From: Eubacterium sp.
Lineage (GTDB): Bacteria; Bacillota; Clostridia; Oscillospirales; Acutalibacteraceae
Assembly: GCA_017543415.1 (NCBI GenBank)
Contig: JAFYGD010000161.1
Coordinates: 1 to 19,521 of the forward strand
Reading direction: 5' to 3'
DNA: 19,521 nucleotides
Of this stretch, positions 7,187-16,178 are shown one piece after another (within the stretch, counting starts at the first letter, position 1; each line of letters starts with the position of its first letter). The notes under the pieces are model-generated. The model did no database searches. It saw nothing but the letters and a program-made list of their open reading frames with translations, and had not been told where the DNA came from. Position numbers and translations under genes: made by a program.

Positions 7187-8353
7187 ATGAACCGCGATAA
7201 CGAACTTGAAAAGATACTTGAATCCATAAAAAACAAGGACTATTCCGTGGAGCATGAAACCACGCCGATTGACCTTCCCGCGCCGAAGCCGAAAACCGAA
7301 TTTGAGTTTAAGGAAGCTCCCAAAGAGGCGGCGCCCGTTGAAGAGGAGCCCGTTACCGAAGAAACGCTTACAAAAGAAGCTCCGAAAGAGGAAACAGGCG
7401 GCTTTAACATAATGGAGCTTGCGGGCTTTTCCGAGGCGCAAAAAGAGGAAGAGCCGGTAAAAGAAGAACCGGTTAAAAAAGAAAAGCCGGTTAAAGAAAA
7501 GAAGCCGAAAAGCCCCGAAAAGAAAAAAACCGTTGCGATTTTTTCCGCCGTTGCCGCGGCGTGGGTTTTAATTGCTCTTGGCTTCGTTCTGTTCTTTTCC
7601 GGCAGTAATCTTTATGTAAAAAAATACGAAAAAAAGTACAATATGCCCTTCCCAAAGGGTATACCTCACGAATTCTGTGACCTTTACGGTCAGAACCCTA
7701 CCCTTGCGGGAAGGCTTGACATTGACGGAAAGGAAACTCTGCTTTACGGCAAGCCCGACGGCGGCGGAGCGCTTTTTGAAAAGGGCAGCGATATAAACGC
7801 CGACCAGCATTACAGAGCGGCGGCGCTTGAAGTAAGCGACGCCGACCTTGAGACGCTTTACGGCACGGGCGAGGCTTACACTTCTTCAAGCCAGAGCTTT
7901 ACCTTTAAAACAATTCACGGTGAAAAACAGACGTACCATATTATTGCGGCTTACTACGTTAACACAAAGCCCGAGGACGATAACGGCTACGTTTTTCCGT
8001 ACAACTGCTACGGTAATTTCAGTTCCAAAAGCTACAACCACTACCAGGACGCAATTAAACGCCGCAGCCTTTACACAACGGGCTACACAATTTCAAAGGA
8101 CGATTACTGTATGACGCTCAGCGTTCCAACCGATATTATGCCCGATTTCCGTTTTGTTGTTGTAGGCGTAAGAACCGATGAGGTTAAAAAAATAACCGAA
8201 ACAAAGGAAAACAAAATGCTGCATTATCCACAGGCTTACTGCGATAAGCTCGGAATACGCAACATCTTTAAACAGTTTTCAAAGCCCTGGTACCCCGAAA
8301 TAGTTACCGAAAACGGCGATAAAATACAATTAAGTGAAAAGGACTTCAGTTAA
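7187..8353 (+). CDS. Single-pass membrane protein of unknown function with a charged cytoplasmic tail
   Basis: I do not recognise this 388-residue protein. Residues 1-115 are highly charged and rich in Glu, Lys and Pro, with short repeats of the EEPVKEEPVKKEKPVK kind near 85-105, and no signal peptide. One strongly hydrophobic stretch at about 116-138 (VAIFSAVAAAWVLIALGFVLFF) should be a transmembrane helix. The remaining ~250 residues, rich in Tyr, Asp and Gly, are predicted to lie outside the cell. Within them I see no catalytic motif I can name. AGGTGAT overlaps the thiI stop codon and sits just before ATG, so it belongs to the same operon. The next gene begins one base after its stop, which suggests the two products are made together. 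Confidence 0.8.
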   Translation: MNRDNELEKILESIKNKDYSVEHETTPIDLPAPKPKTEFEFKEAPKEAAPVEEEPVTEETLTKEAPKEETGGFNIMELAGFSEAQKEEEPVKEEPVKKEKPVKEKKPKSPEKKKTVAIFSAVAAAWVLIALGFVLFFSGSNLYVKKYEKKYNMPFPKGIPHEFCDLYGQNPTLAGRLDIDGKETLLYGKPDGGGALFEKGSDINADQHYRAAALEVSDADLETLYGTGEAYTSSSQSFTFKTIHGEKQTYHIIAAYYVNTKPEDDNGYVFPYNCYGNFSSKSYNHYQDAIKRRSLYTTGYTISKDDYCMTLSVPTDIMPDFRFVVVGVRTDEVKKITETKENKMLHYPQAYCDKLGIRNIFKQFSKPWYPEIVTENGDKIQLSEKDFS

Positions 8354-8354
8354 T

Positions 8355-8618
8355 ATGAAAATTAAAAACGGATTTGCAAAACGCAATATTGCAGGAAGCG
8401 AAATAGTTGTTCCGATAGGCAAACAGGCGCGGGAATTCAACGGAATGATTACCCTTAACGAAAGCGGCGGCTTCCTTTGGGATTGCTTTACAAAGGACAT
8501 AAGCGTTGACGAGGCGGTTGAAATGCTGCTTAACGAATACGAGGTTGATGAAGCGACCGCAAGGAAAGACGTTGAAGGCTTTGTTAAAATGCTTAAGGAC
8601 AACGGACTGACAGAATAA
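8355..8618 (+). CDS. PqqD-like small protein (RiPP recognition element fold)
   Basis: An 87-residue protein with the hallmarks of the PqqD family: MITLNESGGFLWDCF, matching the family's LNETGAxIWxLL core, and a C-terminal helical part (ISVDEAVEMLLNEYEVDEATARKDV, here split for length, then a FVKML helix). Members bind precursor peptides and present them to modifying enzymes, usually radical SAM proteins, as in pyrroloquinoline quinone and other RiPP pathways. I choose ATG 8355 with AAAAGGA about 11 bases upstream; a GTG at 8334 inside the previous gene is a less likely alternative adding seven residues. No radical SAM enzyme or precursor peptide is seen nearby, so the role is open. It is the last gene of the operon and is followed within 6 bases by a terminator. 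Confidence 0.8.
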   Translation: MKIKNGFAKRNIAGSEIVVPIGKQAREFNGMITLNESGGFLWDCFTKDISVDEAVEMLLNEYEVDEATARKDVEGFVKMLKDNGLTE

Positions 8619-8623
8619 AAAGA

Positions 8624-8657
8624 ACGGCTGAGCAACTGCTCAGCCGTCTTTTTTTTA
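8624..8657. terminator. Bidirectional rho-independent terminator between converging operons
   Basis: A perfect stem, ACGGCTGAGCA (8624-8634) with TGCTCAGCCGT (8637-8647), is followed by a run of T on the plus strand. On the minus strand the same hairpin is followed by TTCTTTTTATT. It therefore suits both the PqqD operon (plus) and any minus-strand readthrough. The minus gene ends at 8662, so the hairpin serves as its terminator too. Confidence 0.9.
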
Positions 8658-8661
8658 TTTA

Positions 8662-11600
8662 TTACTGATATTCAAATTCACTATCGCGTACGTTGAGGAA
8701 GTTCTGAACAACCTGGGAGCAGGTAATAATATAATTCGGATATTCCTTAATAATACGCGCATAGTCCTTTGCGTTTACAATACCGTCATTGTTGAAATCA
8801 ATTGCAACAACGGGGATTGTAAGCGCAGCGTTCTGGCTGTTTGCCGTATAGGTAACGGTATGACGGAAGGTCTTTCCGCTGTTTGCTACTATAGTATAGG
8901 TCTGACCTTCTGAAGCGGTAAAGGTAAGGCTTCCGTTTTCGGTTTCATAGCTCTGGCCGTTGATGCTTACCGTTGTATCAACGGGATAGCTTGCGCTGAT
9001 TGCATCCGGGCTTTCAAGCATTGTTGTATTAACCGTAAGCTCAAAGTCCGTAGGAATTGCTATACCCGAAAGGGTTATTGCGTTAACACCTGTATTACCC
9101 TTTGTAACCTCAAGCTCATCGTCAAGCTCTTCACCGTCAACGGTTTCACCGCCGTTGATGAATACCTTGATGTAAAGATGCTCTTTATTTTCGCACGCTG
9201 CGGGAAGCGGAAGGTTATTATAGGTTTCAACCGTTGTATCAGCCGCATCGTTGCTTATAGCCCTTGCGTTTGATTGAGGAACATAAGTAAAGGTGCTGCC
9301 GTTGCTTGAATAAGCAATACCCCAGTCACGCGGTCCCTTATTAGAGGACAGCTGCTCAAGGTTAAGGCTTAAATCCTTATAGCCTTCGGTACTTGTTTCA
9401 ATAAGCCAGTAACCGTTGCCCGCAGGATTGTCAAGATTCTTTGTTGCAGCAAATCTGTTATCCGCTGCAAAGGCAACCTTAACGCCGTAGGTTTCGGTAT
9501 ACGAAAGCGGAGCCGCGGTCTGCGCATTGGGATACATTGAAAGCGTACCCGAATTTACGCCTGCAGTGTTCAGGGAGCTGAAGCCGTCGGCACTTACGTA
9601 GGATTCAAACGGTTTTTTATCCGAATACTTGAATTCGGTTACCGTTTCGCCCTTATAGTAGTAAGCGTGGGTATTAACCTCGCTTCTGTCATCGCCGTCG
9701 CCGGTCCATACGGAAACGGTATACGGGCCCTTGCTTTTTGCATTGAACTGCGTTGCGGAGGTAATAACAATTCCCGAATCGGGATAGCTGCCCGAAAGGA
9801 TAATTGCGTTATCCTCATTGGTTACGGTATAGCGCATTGCTTTGCCGTCAGGGCTTACATACTTGATTGCGCCCGTTCCGAAATAATCCGTACTCTTGTT
9901 CGTATAAGGCATTTTATCTTCGCCGTTTTCATTGGCGCTGATAACAACATTGTTAATATAGAAGTTGCCCTTTGAAAGATTGTTATGGAGCGTTTCGCCC
10001 GCATAGGTTGAATTTTCGGTGGTTGCAAGACGGATGTAAACCTTCTTTTTATTATTGCAATCCGCAGGAAGCGAAACAAGGCTCATATATTCGCCGAGCT
10101 CAATCGGAAGCACAGCGTTGCTCTGAACGGTAGTCCAGCTTGTTTTGTCAAGGCTGTACTGCAGCGATGCAGACTTGGGCCCGCTGTTTGTAGTATAAGC
10201 CTTGCAGCTGAATTTAACATCGCTGAAGCCTACTGTTGAAAGTTCAAAGGTGAAGCCTGAATCCGCGCTCCACTTTGCTCCGTCGTCCGGAGAAATTGCA
10301 AACGCGCCGTTTTTATCGTTCCAGAGCGGCGGATACTGCGACGAACCGTCCGTATAAGCGGTCATCTTTGCGCTTTCGCCGTAAATGCCGCCGGTTGAAA
10401 ATACGGTTGCGTTGGTTTCGTTTTGCGGATACCTTTCATAACTGAAGGAGTTAACGTCAGCTCCCGCATAGGTTAAGGTATAAGTTGTTGTATCCGAAAC
10501 AATTTCACCGAACTGCGCAAAGGCTGTTACGGTTGCGGTATCGCCGATTTGCGAATCCTCATCAAACGGGTTGAAGGGCTCGGTGTAAAGAGCCGGAGTA
10601 CCGCCGTCAACGCTGTAAAATACATCCGCACCACCGTTGTTGTCGGTTACGGTAACGCCGTTTGTACTGAAAATCTTACCGCCGGAATAAAGCGAATCAG
10701 TTGAAACGGTAGGCGCGTCAAGGCTCGTAATAATGCTGAGCGAAACGCCCGTAATTTCAATATCGTTTACAGCCGCGTCGCCGCTTGTCTGACCGACGAT
10801 TGTGTTAATTCCGTTGATTGCCTCGTCCTCGCAAACGGTCATACGGATATATACCCTTGACTTATCGTCACAGTCTGACGGAAGCTCAACCTCGTTAAAC
10901 GCCTGTTCCATAGACTTGTTATCCGTTATCGTATATTCGGAACCGGTTACGGTTGTGTAGGTGCTGCCGTTAAGGCTGTATTCAACCTTCCAGCTGCGCG
11001 GTCCCTTCTTTGTACCGCCGAGAAGAGCCGAAAGCTTAATATGCTCATAGCCCTTTGTTGAAACGGAGGTTTCAAAGTACGGGTACTGTCCCCACGCTCT
11101 GCCGTCAGTTTTGCTTGTTCCCATAACGGGAGCCTGGTCGGTAGAGTTGGTTCCTGTCTGATTTGCATATAAATCCGCCGTGCCGGACCACTTGATTTTT
11201 GCGTTATCGGTTGCAGTAACGGACGCGCGGAGCTCCGCGGTGTCAGCCTTTTCACCGCCGGTTGCGGTATAATAATAGGTTTCGCCCGTCTGGTCTGCGG
11301 TAACAAGAGCGTCGGGATTTGCGGTATAATCATACTTCCACTCTGCAATGGTTCTTGAATAACCTTCCGGACGGGTGCCTTCATATACAAGACAGCCGTT
11401 TGAGGTTATTGACGCATAACTGAGGTTGGTTCCGTCACCCTTAACCGTAACGGTAATTGTTTTACCCTCGTCGCCTGATTTGACAACATATTCGGGGCTT
11501 GTTTCACCTGCAATATCCGCGCCGTCAGCCTTCCACTGATAGGTAACGTAGCTGTTATTTACGGGCGAGCCGTCAGCATTCTGTGCGTCCACGCTCAGGG

Positions 11601-13827
11601 TATCGCCTACATAGGCGCCGTCCATTATTGACGCGGTGCCTCCGGCAAGTGTTCCCTTCTGGATTGTAAAGTTTGTTGAGGTTGTACCGGTAAACATTCC
11701 CTTACCGGTAATAATTACCTGAGCATCATAGCCAGCGTTTACATTGTTTGCATAGGAAACCTCGTAATCAACGCCCTTTTCAAGAGGCGAGCCCTCATAG
11801 GTAACAACCGGCTCCGGTGTGATTTCATAACCGGTAAAGGTCTGAAGGTCTATCGGGTCAATACCGACAGCGCTTATATCCTTGCTGCTGATTTGCGAAT
11901 TTATCCAGTTATTTCTTGTATTAACCCAGCCTACAAGCGAATTTGTTATACTTGAAGCATTGTATGCCGAAATGCCATGGCGGATATTGTTCATCTTGGC
12001 TGATTTTTCGATAATCTGAGCATACTGTGCAACTGATTTAAGCTTGCCTGTTTCATCGGTTGCGTTACCGCGAAGAACCTCGGTTGCCGGCTGAATTTTA
12101 GTGAACCAGTAGCGCTCAACCATCGGCCAGAAATCCGAGCAGTTATAGCAAAGCGCTCCGAGGAAGGTACGGCACATATTTGAACCGGCAGTATAACTTG
12201 TACTTGAATCGCTTGGTTTCCAGCGGTAAATTGCGCCGTTTTTTGCGTACCATGTCTGACCGTTGGAGCAGCTGTTGCCCCAACGGGACTGCGAACCGTT
12301 ATAATACCACGCGTGGTCCATATCCCAGATAGGACCGGCATAGATTTTACCGTCTATACTGTCGCTGTCCTTAAAGAAATAGTTTGAGGTGGTTGACGCG
12401 TCAAGGTTCTGGAAATATTCCTGAACCCAGTAGAATAATACTGCTGAATTTGCGTCAAGCAGGTCGCTCCATTTCATACCCTGATACTTTGCATCAGGTG
12501 CAGGGTTGGTCTTTGAGGTGGTTGTAAAGCCAGACCTGTAAGACGTTGTAACCGACTTGTTCGGAACAATACCGCCGTTATAAACAGCGCCGCCGAGAGC
12601 ATAAAGCAAGTCATAAGAATAATGGCACATATCGTGCGATATATAATCGCAGCTTTTTACTGTCCAGCCCTGACCGTTATACGCACAGAAGCCGGCGTTT
12701 TCCTCAACCCAGCGTTGCGAGATTTCAAGCTCATAAATATATCCGCCCGTTACGTCAGAGGGCTCTGTTACTGTACTACTAATATATTCCTTTTTGCCTA
12801 CGGTTCCGCTGTCGCTTGAGGATACCGAATAAGACGTGGTGCCGGATAAATCGCCGGGGTTAATAAGACCCGTTGCGGGGTCAACGGTGCCGTTGGCGAT
12901 TTCAAGATTTTCATAAGCGTCTGTAATATTAACACGGTTTGATTTAATCTGCACCCTTTCAGTCAGCTGATAGCATCCGAAATACTGTTGGTTTACATAG
13001 AGGTCAACGGGCTTTGAATGCACCTGATATGGAATGCCGATATAATCGGAAAAATCGTAAATAATCTGGTTCTTTAAAAGCGAGGGGTCCGTTCCGTTAT
13101 CGTTTGCAATAAGGCTCCATTTTTTTGCCTTGGGCATACCCTGTAGGCTTGCGGATTCCGCAAGCTTGATATTATAAGGCTTTTTACCCGATACATCCCA
13201 TGAAGCGTTGCCTCGTCCGTTCATCTTTGCAAGGTCTCCGTCATATTCAACGGTTCCGTCGGGATTGGATACAACAATCGTTCCTGTTTCCGAATTATTC
13301 TGGGATGAGTTAATGCTGCTGATTGAACCGGAATTGGTATCAATATACACAGCGCCAACGTCGCCGGATTTCATAGCGGTAACGGTATAGCTTGAGCTGC
13401 CAACGGTAAAGCTGTAGCTTTGAGATGTTCCGCCCGCATTGATTGCAGAAAGCGCGCTCGTAGGCTGGCCGCTTGTCAGCGTTGCTCCGTCAATTTTTAC
13501 CGTGGTTGATGTATTGAACCAGAATTTAAGGCTGGTACAGTCTGCATTTGACGGCAGGAAAAGATAATAAGTACTGCCGCTTGTTGCGATTCTGTGAATG
13601 CCGACACCCCCCGCAATTGCGGTTTTGTTGCCGTTGTTAAACGCATTAACCTCTTCCTGAGTTAAAACGTTTTCGGGGTCTGCCCATACCTTTAAAAGCG
13701 AGCTTTCAAGGTTCTGGGCTGCAGGGGCTGAAGAAGCCGCGGCTAAAAACGGTACGGACAAAAGCATTGTAACAGCTATTGCCGTTGCCGTGATTACTGC
13801 AACTACTCTTTTTACTGATTTTTTCAT
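8662..13827 (-). CDS. Large secreted CotH-kinase protein with triplicated adhesive modules and a dockerin-like C-terminus
   Basis: A 1721-residue secreted protein. Residues 1-35 form a signal peptide. A CotH kinase domain (PF08757-like) covers about 200-600: MPKAKKWSLIANDNG near 230, KNQIIYDFSDYIG, VDLYVNQQYFGCYQLTERVQ, and the probable metal-binding PIWDMDHAWYY near 500. Bacillus spore CotH phosphorylates coat proteins; here the target is unknown. Two Ig-like modules follow (about 653-725 and 726-815). Then come three related ~110-residue modules (nt about 11095-10735, 10275-9930, 9425-9055) sharing a core of the form TS/TVS-T-x-GY...GPR/K...YS-x-NGSTYT...LP-x-x-C-x-x-K...VYI. A chitobiase-C-like beta domain lies between the first two. 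The C-terminus has one calcium loop, DFNNDGIVNAKD (D1677-D1688), as in dockerins. CotH modules with dockerins are known in ruminococcal cellulosomes. The ribosome binding site overlaps the upstream stop (9-base gap). Confidence 0.88.
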   Translation of the reverse strand: MKKSVKRVVAVITATAIAVTMLLSVPFLAAASSAPAAQNLESSLLKVWADPENVLTQEEVNAFNNGNKTAIAGGVGIHRIATSGSTYYLFLPSNADCTSLKFWFNTSTTVKIDGATLTSGQPTSALSAINAGGTSQSYSFTVGSSSYTVTAMKSGDVGAVYIDTNSGSISSINSSQNNSETGTIVVSNPDGTVEYDGDLAKMNGRGNASWDVSGKKPYNIKLAESASLQGMPKAKKWSLIANDNGTDPSLLKNQIIYDFSDYIGIPYQVHSKPVDLYVNQQYFGCYQLTERVQIKSNRVNITDAYENLEIANGTVDPATGLINPGDLSGTTSYSVSSSDSGTVGKKEYISSTVTEPSDVTGGYIYELEISQRWVEENAGFCAYNGQGWTVKSCDYISHDMCHYSYDLLYALGGAVYNGGIVPNKSVTTSYRSGFTTTSKTNPAPDAKYQGMKWSDLLDANSAVLFYWVQEYFQNLDASTTSNYFFKDSDSIDGKIYAGPIWDMDHAWYYNGSQSRWGNSCSNGQTWYAKNGAIYRWKPSDSSTSYTAGSNMCRTFLGALCYNCSDFWPMVERYWFTKIQPATEVLRGNATDETGKLKSVAQYAQIIEKSAKMNNIRHGISAYNASSITNSLVGWVNTRNNWINSQISSKDISAVGIDPIDLQTFTGYEITPEPVVTYEGSPLEKGVDYEVSYANNVNAGYDAQVIITGKGMFTGTTSTNFTIQKGTLAGGTASIMDGAYVGDTLSVDAQNADGSPVNNSYVTYQWKADGADIAGETSPEYVVKSGDEGKTITVTVKGDGTNLSYASITSNGCLVYEGTRPEGYSRTIAEWKYDYTANPDALVTADQTGETYYYTATGGEKADTAELRASVTATDNAKIKWSGTADLYANQTGTNSTDQAPVMGTSKTDGRAWGQYPYFETSVSTKGYEHIKLSALLGGTKKGPRSWKVEYSLNGSTYTTVTGSEYTITDNKSMEQAFNEVELPSDCDDKSRVYIRMTVCEDEAINGINTIVGQTSGDAAVNDIEITGVSLSIITSLDAPTVSTDSLYSGGKIFSTNGVTVTDNNGGADVFYSVDGGTPALYTEPFNPFDEDSQIGDTATVTAFAQFGEIVSDTTTYTLTYAGADVNSFSYERYPQNETNATVFSTGGIYGESAKMTAYTDGSSQYPPLWNDKNGAFAISPDDGAKWSADSGFTFELSTVGFSDVKFSCKAYTTNSGPKSASLQYSLDKTSWTTVQSNAVLPIELGEYMSLVSLPADCNNKKKVYIRLATTENSTYAGETLHNNLSKGNFYINNVVISANENGEDKMPYTNKSTDYFGTGAIKYVSPDGKAMRYTVTNEDNAIILSGSYPDSGIVITSATQFNAKSKGPYTVSVWTGDGDDRSEVNTHAYYYKGETVTEFKYSDKKPFESYVSADGFSSLNTAGVNSGTLSMYPNAQTAAPLSYTETYGVKVAFAADNRFAATKNLDNPAGNGYWLIETSTEGYKDLSLNLEQLSSNKGPRDWGIAYSSNGSTFTYVPQSNARAISNDAADTTVETYNNLPLPAACENKEHLYIKVFINGGETVDGEELDDELEVTKGNTGVNAITLSGIAIPTDFELTVNTTMLESPDAISASYPVDTTVSINGQSYETENGSLTFTASEGQTYTIVANSGKTFRHTVTYTANSQNAALTIPVVAIDFNNDGIVNAKDYARIIKEYPNYIITCSQVVQNFLNVRDSEFEYQ

Positions 13828-13836
13828 AACTATCGC

Positions 13837-15429
13837 CTACCTGTTATTTACAGATTCAATGTCAATTATCGCCGTGGTGCCTGACCACTTTGCTTCCGCA
13901 CTCTTCTCATTGGCAGTTGCGGTGTATTTTTTACCCTTTACAACGGATGAGCTTGAGTAAAGGAATTTAGTGCATTTATTTTGCGAGGTTTTAAGGTTTT
14001 TAATTGAAATAATTGCAGGAACCTTGCTTTCGGTTGCAGCAGCATCGGTTCCCCTGCTCGGTTTAACAATCTTGCAGGTTACGCTCGGCTGCTTTGAAGC
14101 GCCCTGAACGGTGGTAATCTTTTTACTTTCACCGATTACGGTTCCGCCGTTAATTGCAAAGGTATCACTACTACTGCGGACACAATCTTCTTTTGCAATA
14201 TTCGGAACACCACTATCTCTCTTCTCTTGGTTGTTAATTCTTCTTACTTTAAAGCTTGATTTTTCAAGCGCCTTTGAGGTAATGGTTCCGCCGTTGATTA
14301 CTATTGCATCGTCTGCGTCAATACCGTCGCAGGCGGAGGAGCTTAACGTTGCCGTTCCGCCCTCGGCAAAGAAATCATCACAGCGGATTGAATCGCCATT
14401 TGACTTGATGTCAAGCGTTCCGCTTTCAAGCGTTACCTTGTCGTAAGAGAAAATACCTTTTGCTGCGCCTGTGTTCGGAGCAAGAGCTGATGTGTTAGAG
14501 GTCTGCATAGTGGTAAGATAAAGGGCAACATTTTTTATAGTAATACTCTTGGTTGAGCAGATACAATTATTGACATTTTCGCTTTTAATATATGCTTTTC
14601 CGTGACCCTTGATTGTAAGCTTTGATTCGTTGTAAATCACACCTACTACGCTGTTTGCAGTAGATGAAAACGTACTCTTTGTTCCTTCGGGGAAAGAAAG
14701 GTCAACATTTGGAGCTTTATCAATCTTTGAGATTCTCTTTATGCTATCTGCAGACGCATCACTTTCAGAATCAATAAAATCACGTTTGATGTTGGTAATG
14801 TTTGTGTCAATAATCTCAATAATGTTCTTGCTATATTTATAGCCAATGTTTACATTTTCAAAGCGCAATTCTGCCTTCTCATTATTCTTACCATTGAGTC
14901 TAACGATAATTTTGCCGTGCCACGGGTCTTTTCCTGTTTGTTGTGTAATACGATAATTGCCGGGCTCTTCAATAATTACCTCGTTTGCGGCAAGTGAAAC
15001 CTTCGGAGATTTACATTCCGCCCCGCCGTTCTTTTTAAGAACGATGTCGGTATAAATTACCTGCGGCTCGGTAGTAGCAGGCTTTTTTGAGGTTTTCTTT
15101 TTGGACGCCTGTTTTTTTGTTGTTGTTTCGGCCGTCTTTACAGTGGTTTCCTCTGATACCGAAACGAGAGCCGACGTGCTCTTTGCCGTGGTGCTTTCCG
15201 TTGTGCTTTCGGCAGAGGTGCTTTCCGTTTCGGAAACAACCTCGGTAACGGTTGCACCCTCCGGAGTGGTTACCGCTGCGCCGTTTTGGTCCGTAACGGG
15301 CTGAACAACGGTAGTAGCCTCTGCCGGCTTTGCGGAATCGCCCTTTTTGTCAAGCGCAAATCCGAGGATTCCCGCGCCGCCGAGCACAACAACGCACGCC
15401 GCTATTGCAATAATTTTTTTCTTATCCAT
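13837..15429 (-). CDS. Membrane-anchored DUF4353 (carbohydrate-binding beta-helix) protein
   Basis: A 530-residue protein. Residues about 5-26 are an N-terminal transmembrane anchor after MDKKK. Residues about 35-115 form a Thr/Ser/Lys-rich linker that would span the cell wall. From about 125 onward the sequence repeats short strand units such as GTLDIKSNGDSIRCDD, SSACDGIDADDAIVINGGTI and SDTFAINGGTVIGE. These are characteristic of DUF4353, a parallel beta-helix family. The Clostridium thermocellum member Cthe_2159 was described as a cell-surface carbohydrate-binding, calcium-bearing protein. The asparagine and aspartate turns here would suit calcium sites. An IAAC sequence near residue 12 is too close to the N-terminus for a lipobox. 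AAGGA lies 7 bases before ATG 15429. It is the third gene of the VTC operon and precedes the CotH gene by 9 bases, so it may anchor or receive CotH activity. Confidence 0.85.
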   Translation of the reverse strand: MDKKKIIAIAACVVVLGGAGILGFALDKKGDSAKPAEATTVVQPVTDQNGAAVTTPEGATVTEVVSETESTSAESTTESTTAKSTSALVSVSEETTVKTAETTTKKQASKKKTSKKPATTEPQVIYTDIVLKKNGGAECKSPKVSLAANEVIIEEPGNYRITQQTGKDPWHGKIIVRLNGKNNEKAELRFENVNIGYKYSKNIIEIIDTNITNIKRDFIDSESDASADSIKRISKIDKAPNVDLSFPEGTKSTFSSTANSVVGVIYNESKLTIKGHGKAYIKSENVNNCICSTKSITIKNVALYLTTMQTSNTSALAPNTGAAKGIFSYDKVTLESGTLDIKSNGDSIRCDDFFAEGGTATLSSSACDGIDADDAIVINGGTITSKALEKSSFKVRRINNQEKRDSGVPNIAKEDCVRSSSDTFAINGGTVIGESKKITTVQGASKQPSVTCKIVKPSRGTDAAATESKVPAIISIKNLKTSQNKCTKFLYSSSSVVKGKKYTATANEKSAEAKWSGTTAIIDIESVNNR

Positions 15430-15456
15430 ATGTAAGTCCTTTTTTCGGGTTGTTTT

Positions 15457-16158
15457 TTATTGGAAATGGAACGAACGGTTAGTCGTTTCTGTTGAAAGCA
15501 TGATTTTGAGGTTGCCGTTGAGCACTCTTAAATCGTCAATCATTTTTCTTACATCGTCGGTATTTTTCATTGTAATATCAAAGGTGATTTCAAACAGAGC
15601 GCCGAAATCAACGCTTTTAACTCTTTGCATATTGTAGCGCGTTGTGTACTTTTTAAGAGTTTCGTCAAACGCGCCCGCATAGTTAAGGGTTTCGGGAACA
15701 GTGATTTTAAGCTCAAAGCGCTTTTTGTCCCTGCCTGCAAAGCCCGTAAAATGAAGGAGAAGAATAATAACGCAGATAACTACGGTTGCAAGCGCAGCGT
15801 AAGGCCAGTAGCCGAGGCCGCAGGTTAAGCCCATTGCAACGCTGAGGAAAACGAAGGCGATATCCTTCGGGTCGCCGGGGGCTGAACGGAAACGCACGAG
15901 AGCAAACGCACCTGCAAGTGAAAACGCTGTTGCAACGTTGTTGCCGATAACGTGGATAACCATACCTACGATAGGAGCAAGCAGGATAAGCGAAACGCAG
16001 AATGCCTGTGAATAGCCGTCCTCCTTATGGGTAAACAGATAAACTATGCTGATAAGCAGTCCTATTGCAATTGCAGAGCCAAGCACAATAAGAACGCTTT
16101 TAAAGGTTAATTCGGTTGCCCAGTCGCCGCTGGTAATCTGATAAAGAAAATCGTTCAT
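15457..16158 (-). CDS. DUF4956 family integral membrane protein
   Basis: A 233-residue protein with four predicted membrane helices in the first ~150 residues: about 19-43, 52-74, a hydrophobic stretch through the signature, and 118-141. The signature segment AFSLAGAFALVRFRSAPGD followed by PKDIAFVFLSVAMG identifies DUF4956. The last ~85 residues are a soluble alpha/beta domain, presumably cytoplasmic, with an ACT/PII-like feel, but I do not assign it. AAAAGGAG stands 7 bases before ATG. It lies directly after the VTC gene (20-base gap), a pairing I know to recur in Firmicutes and other bacteria. It could be the membrane channel or scaffold for the polymerase product. The biochemical function is not established to my knowledge. 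Confidence 0.88.
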   Translation of the reverse strand: MNDFLYQITSGDWATELTFKSVLIVLGSAIAIGLLISIVYLFTHKEDGYSQAFCVSLILLAPIVGMVIHVIGNNVATAFSLAGAFALVRFRSAPGDPKDIAFVFLSVAMGLTCGLGYWPYAALATVVICVIILLLHFTGFAGRDKKRFELKITVPETLNYAGAFDETLKKYTTRYNMQRVKSVDFGALFEITFDITMKNTDDVRKMIDDLRVLNGNLKIMLSTETTNRSFHFQ

Positions 16159-16178
16159 GTTTTTTCTCCTTTTGTTTG

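Noticed and set aside
14160..14960. Somewhat different base use in the middle of the DUF4353 gene, considered as a transferred segment
   Set aside because: Repeats and motifs run continuously across it and no border is visible; a compositional shift judged by eye is too weak.
15390..15429. Lipoprotein signal (IAAC) at the start of the DUF4353 protein
   Set aside because: The cysteine is only about residue 12, too near the N-terminus, and a long hydrophobic helix continues past it, fitting a membrane anchor.
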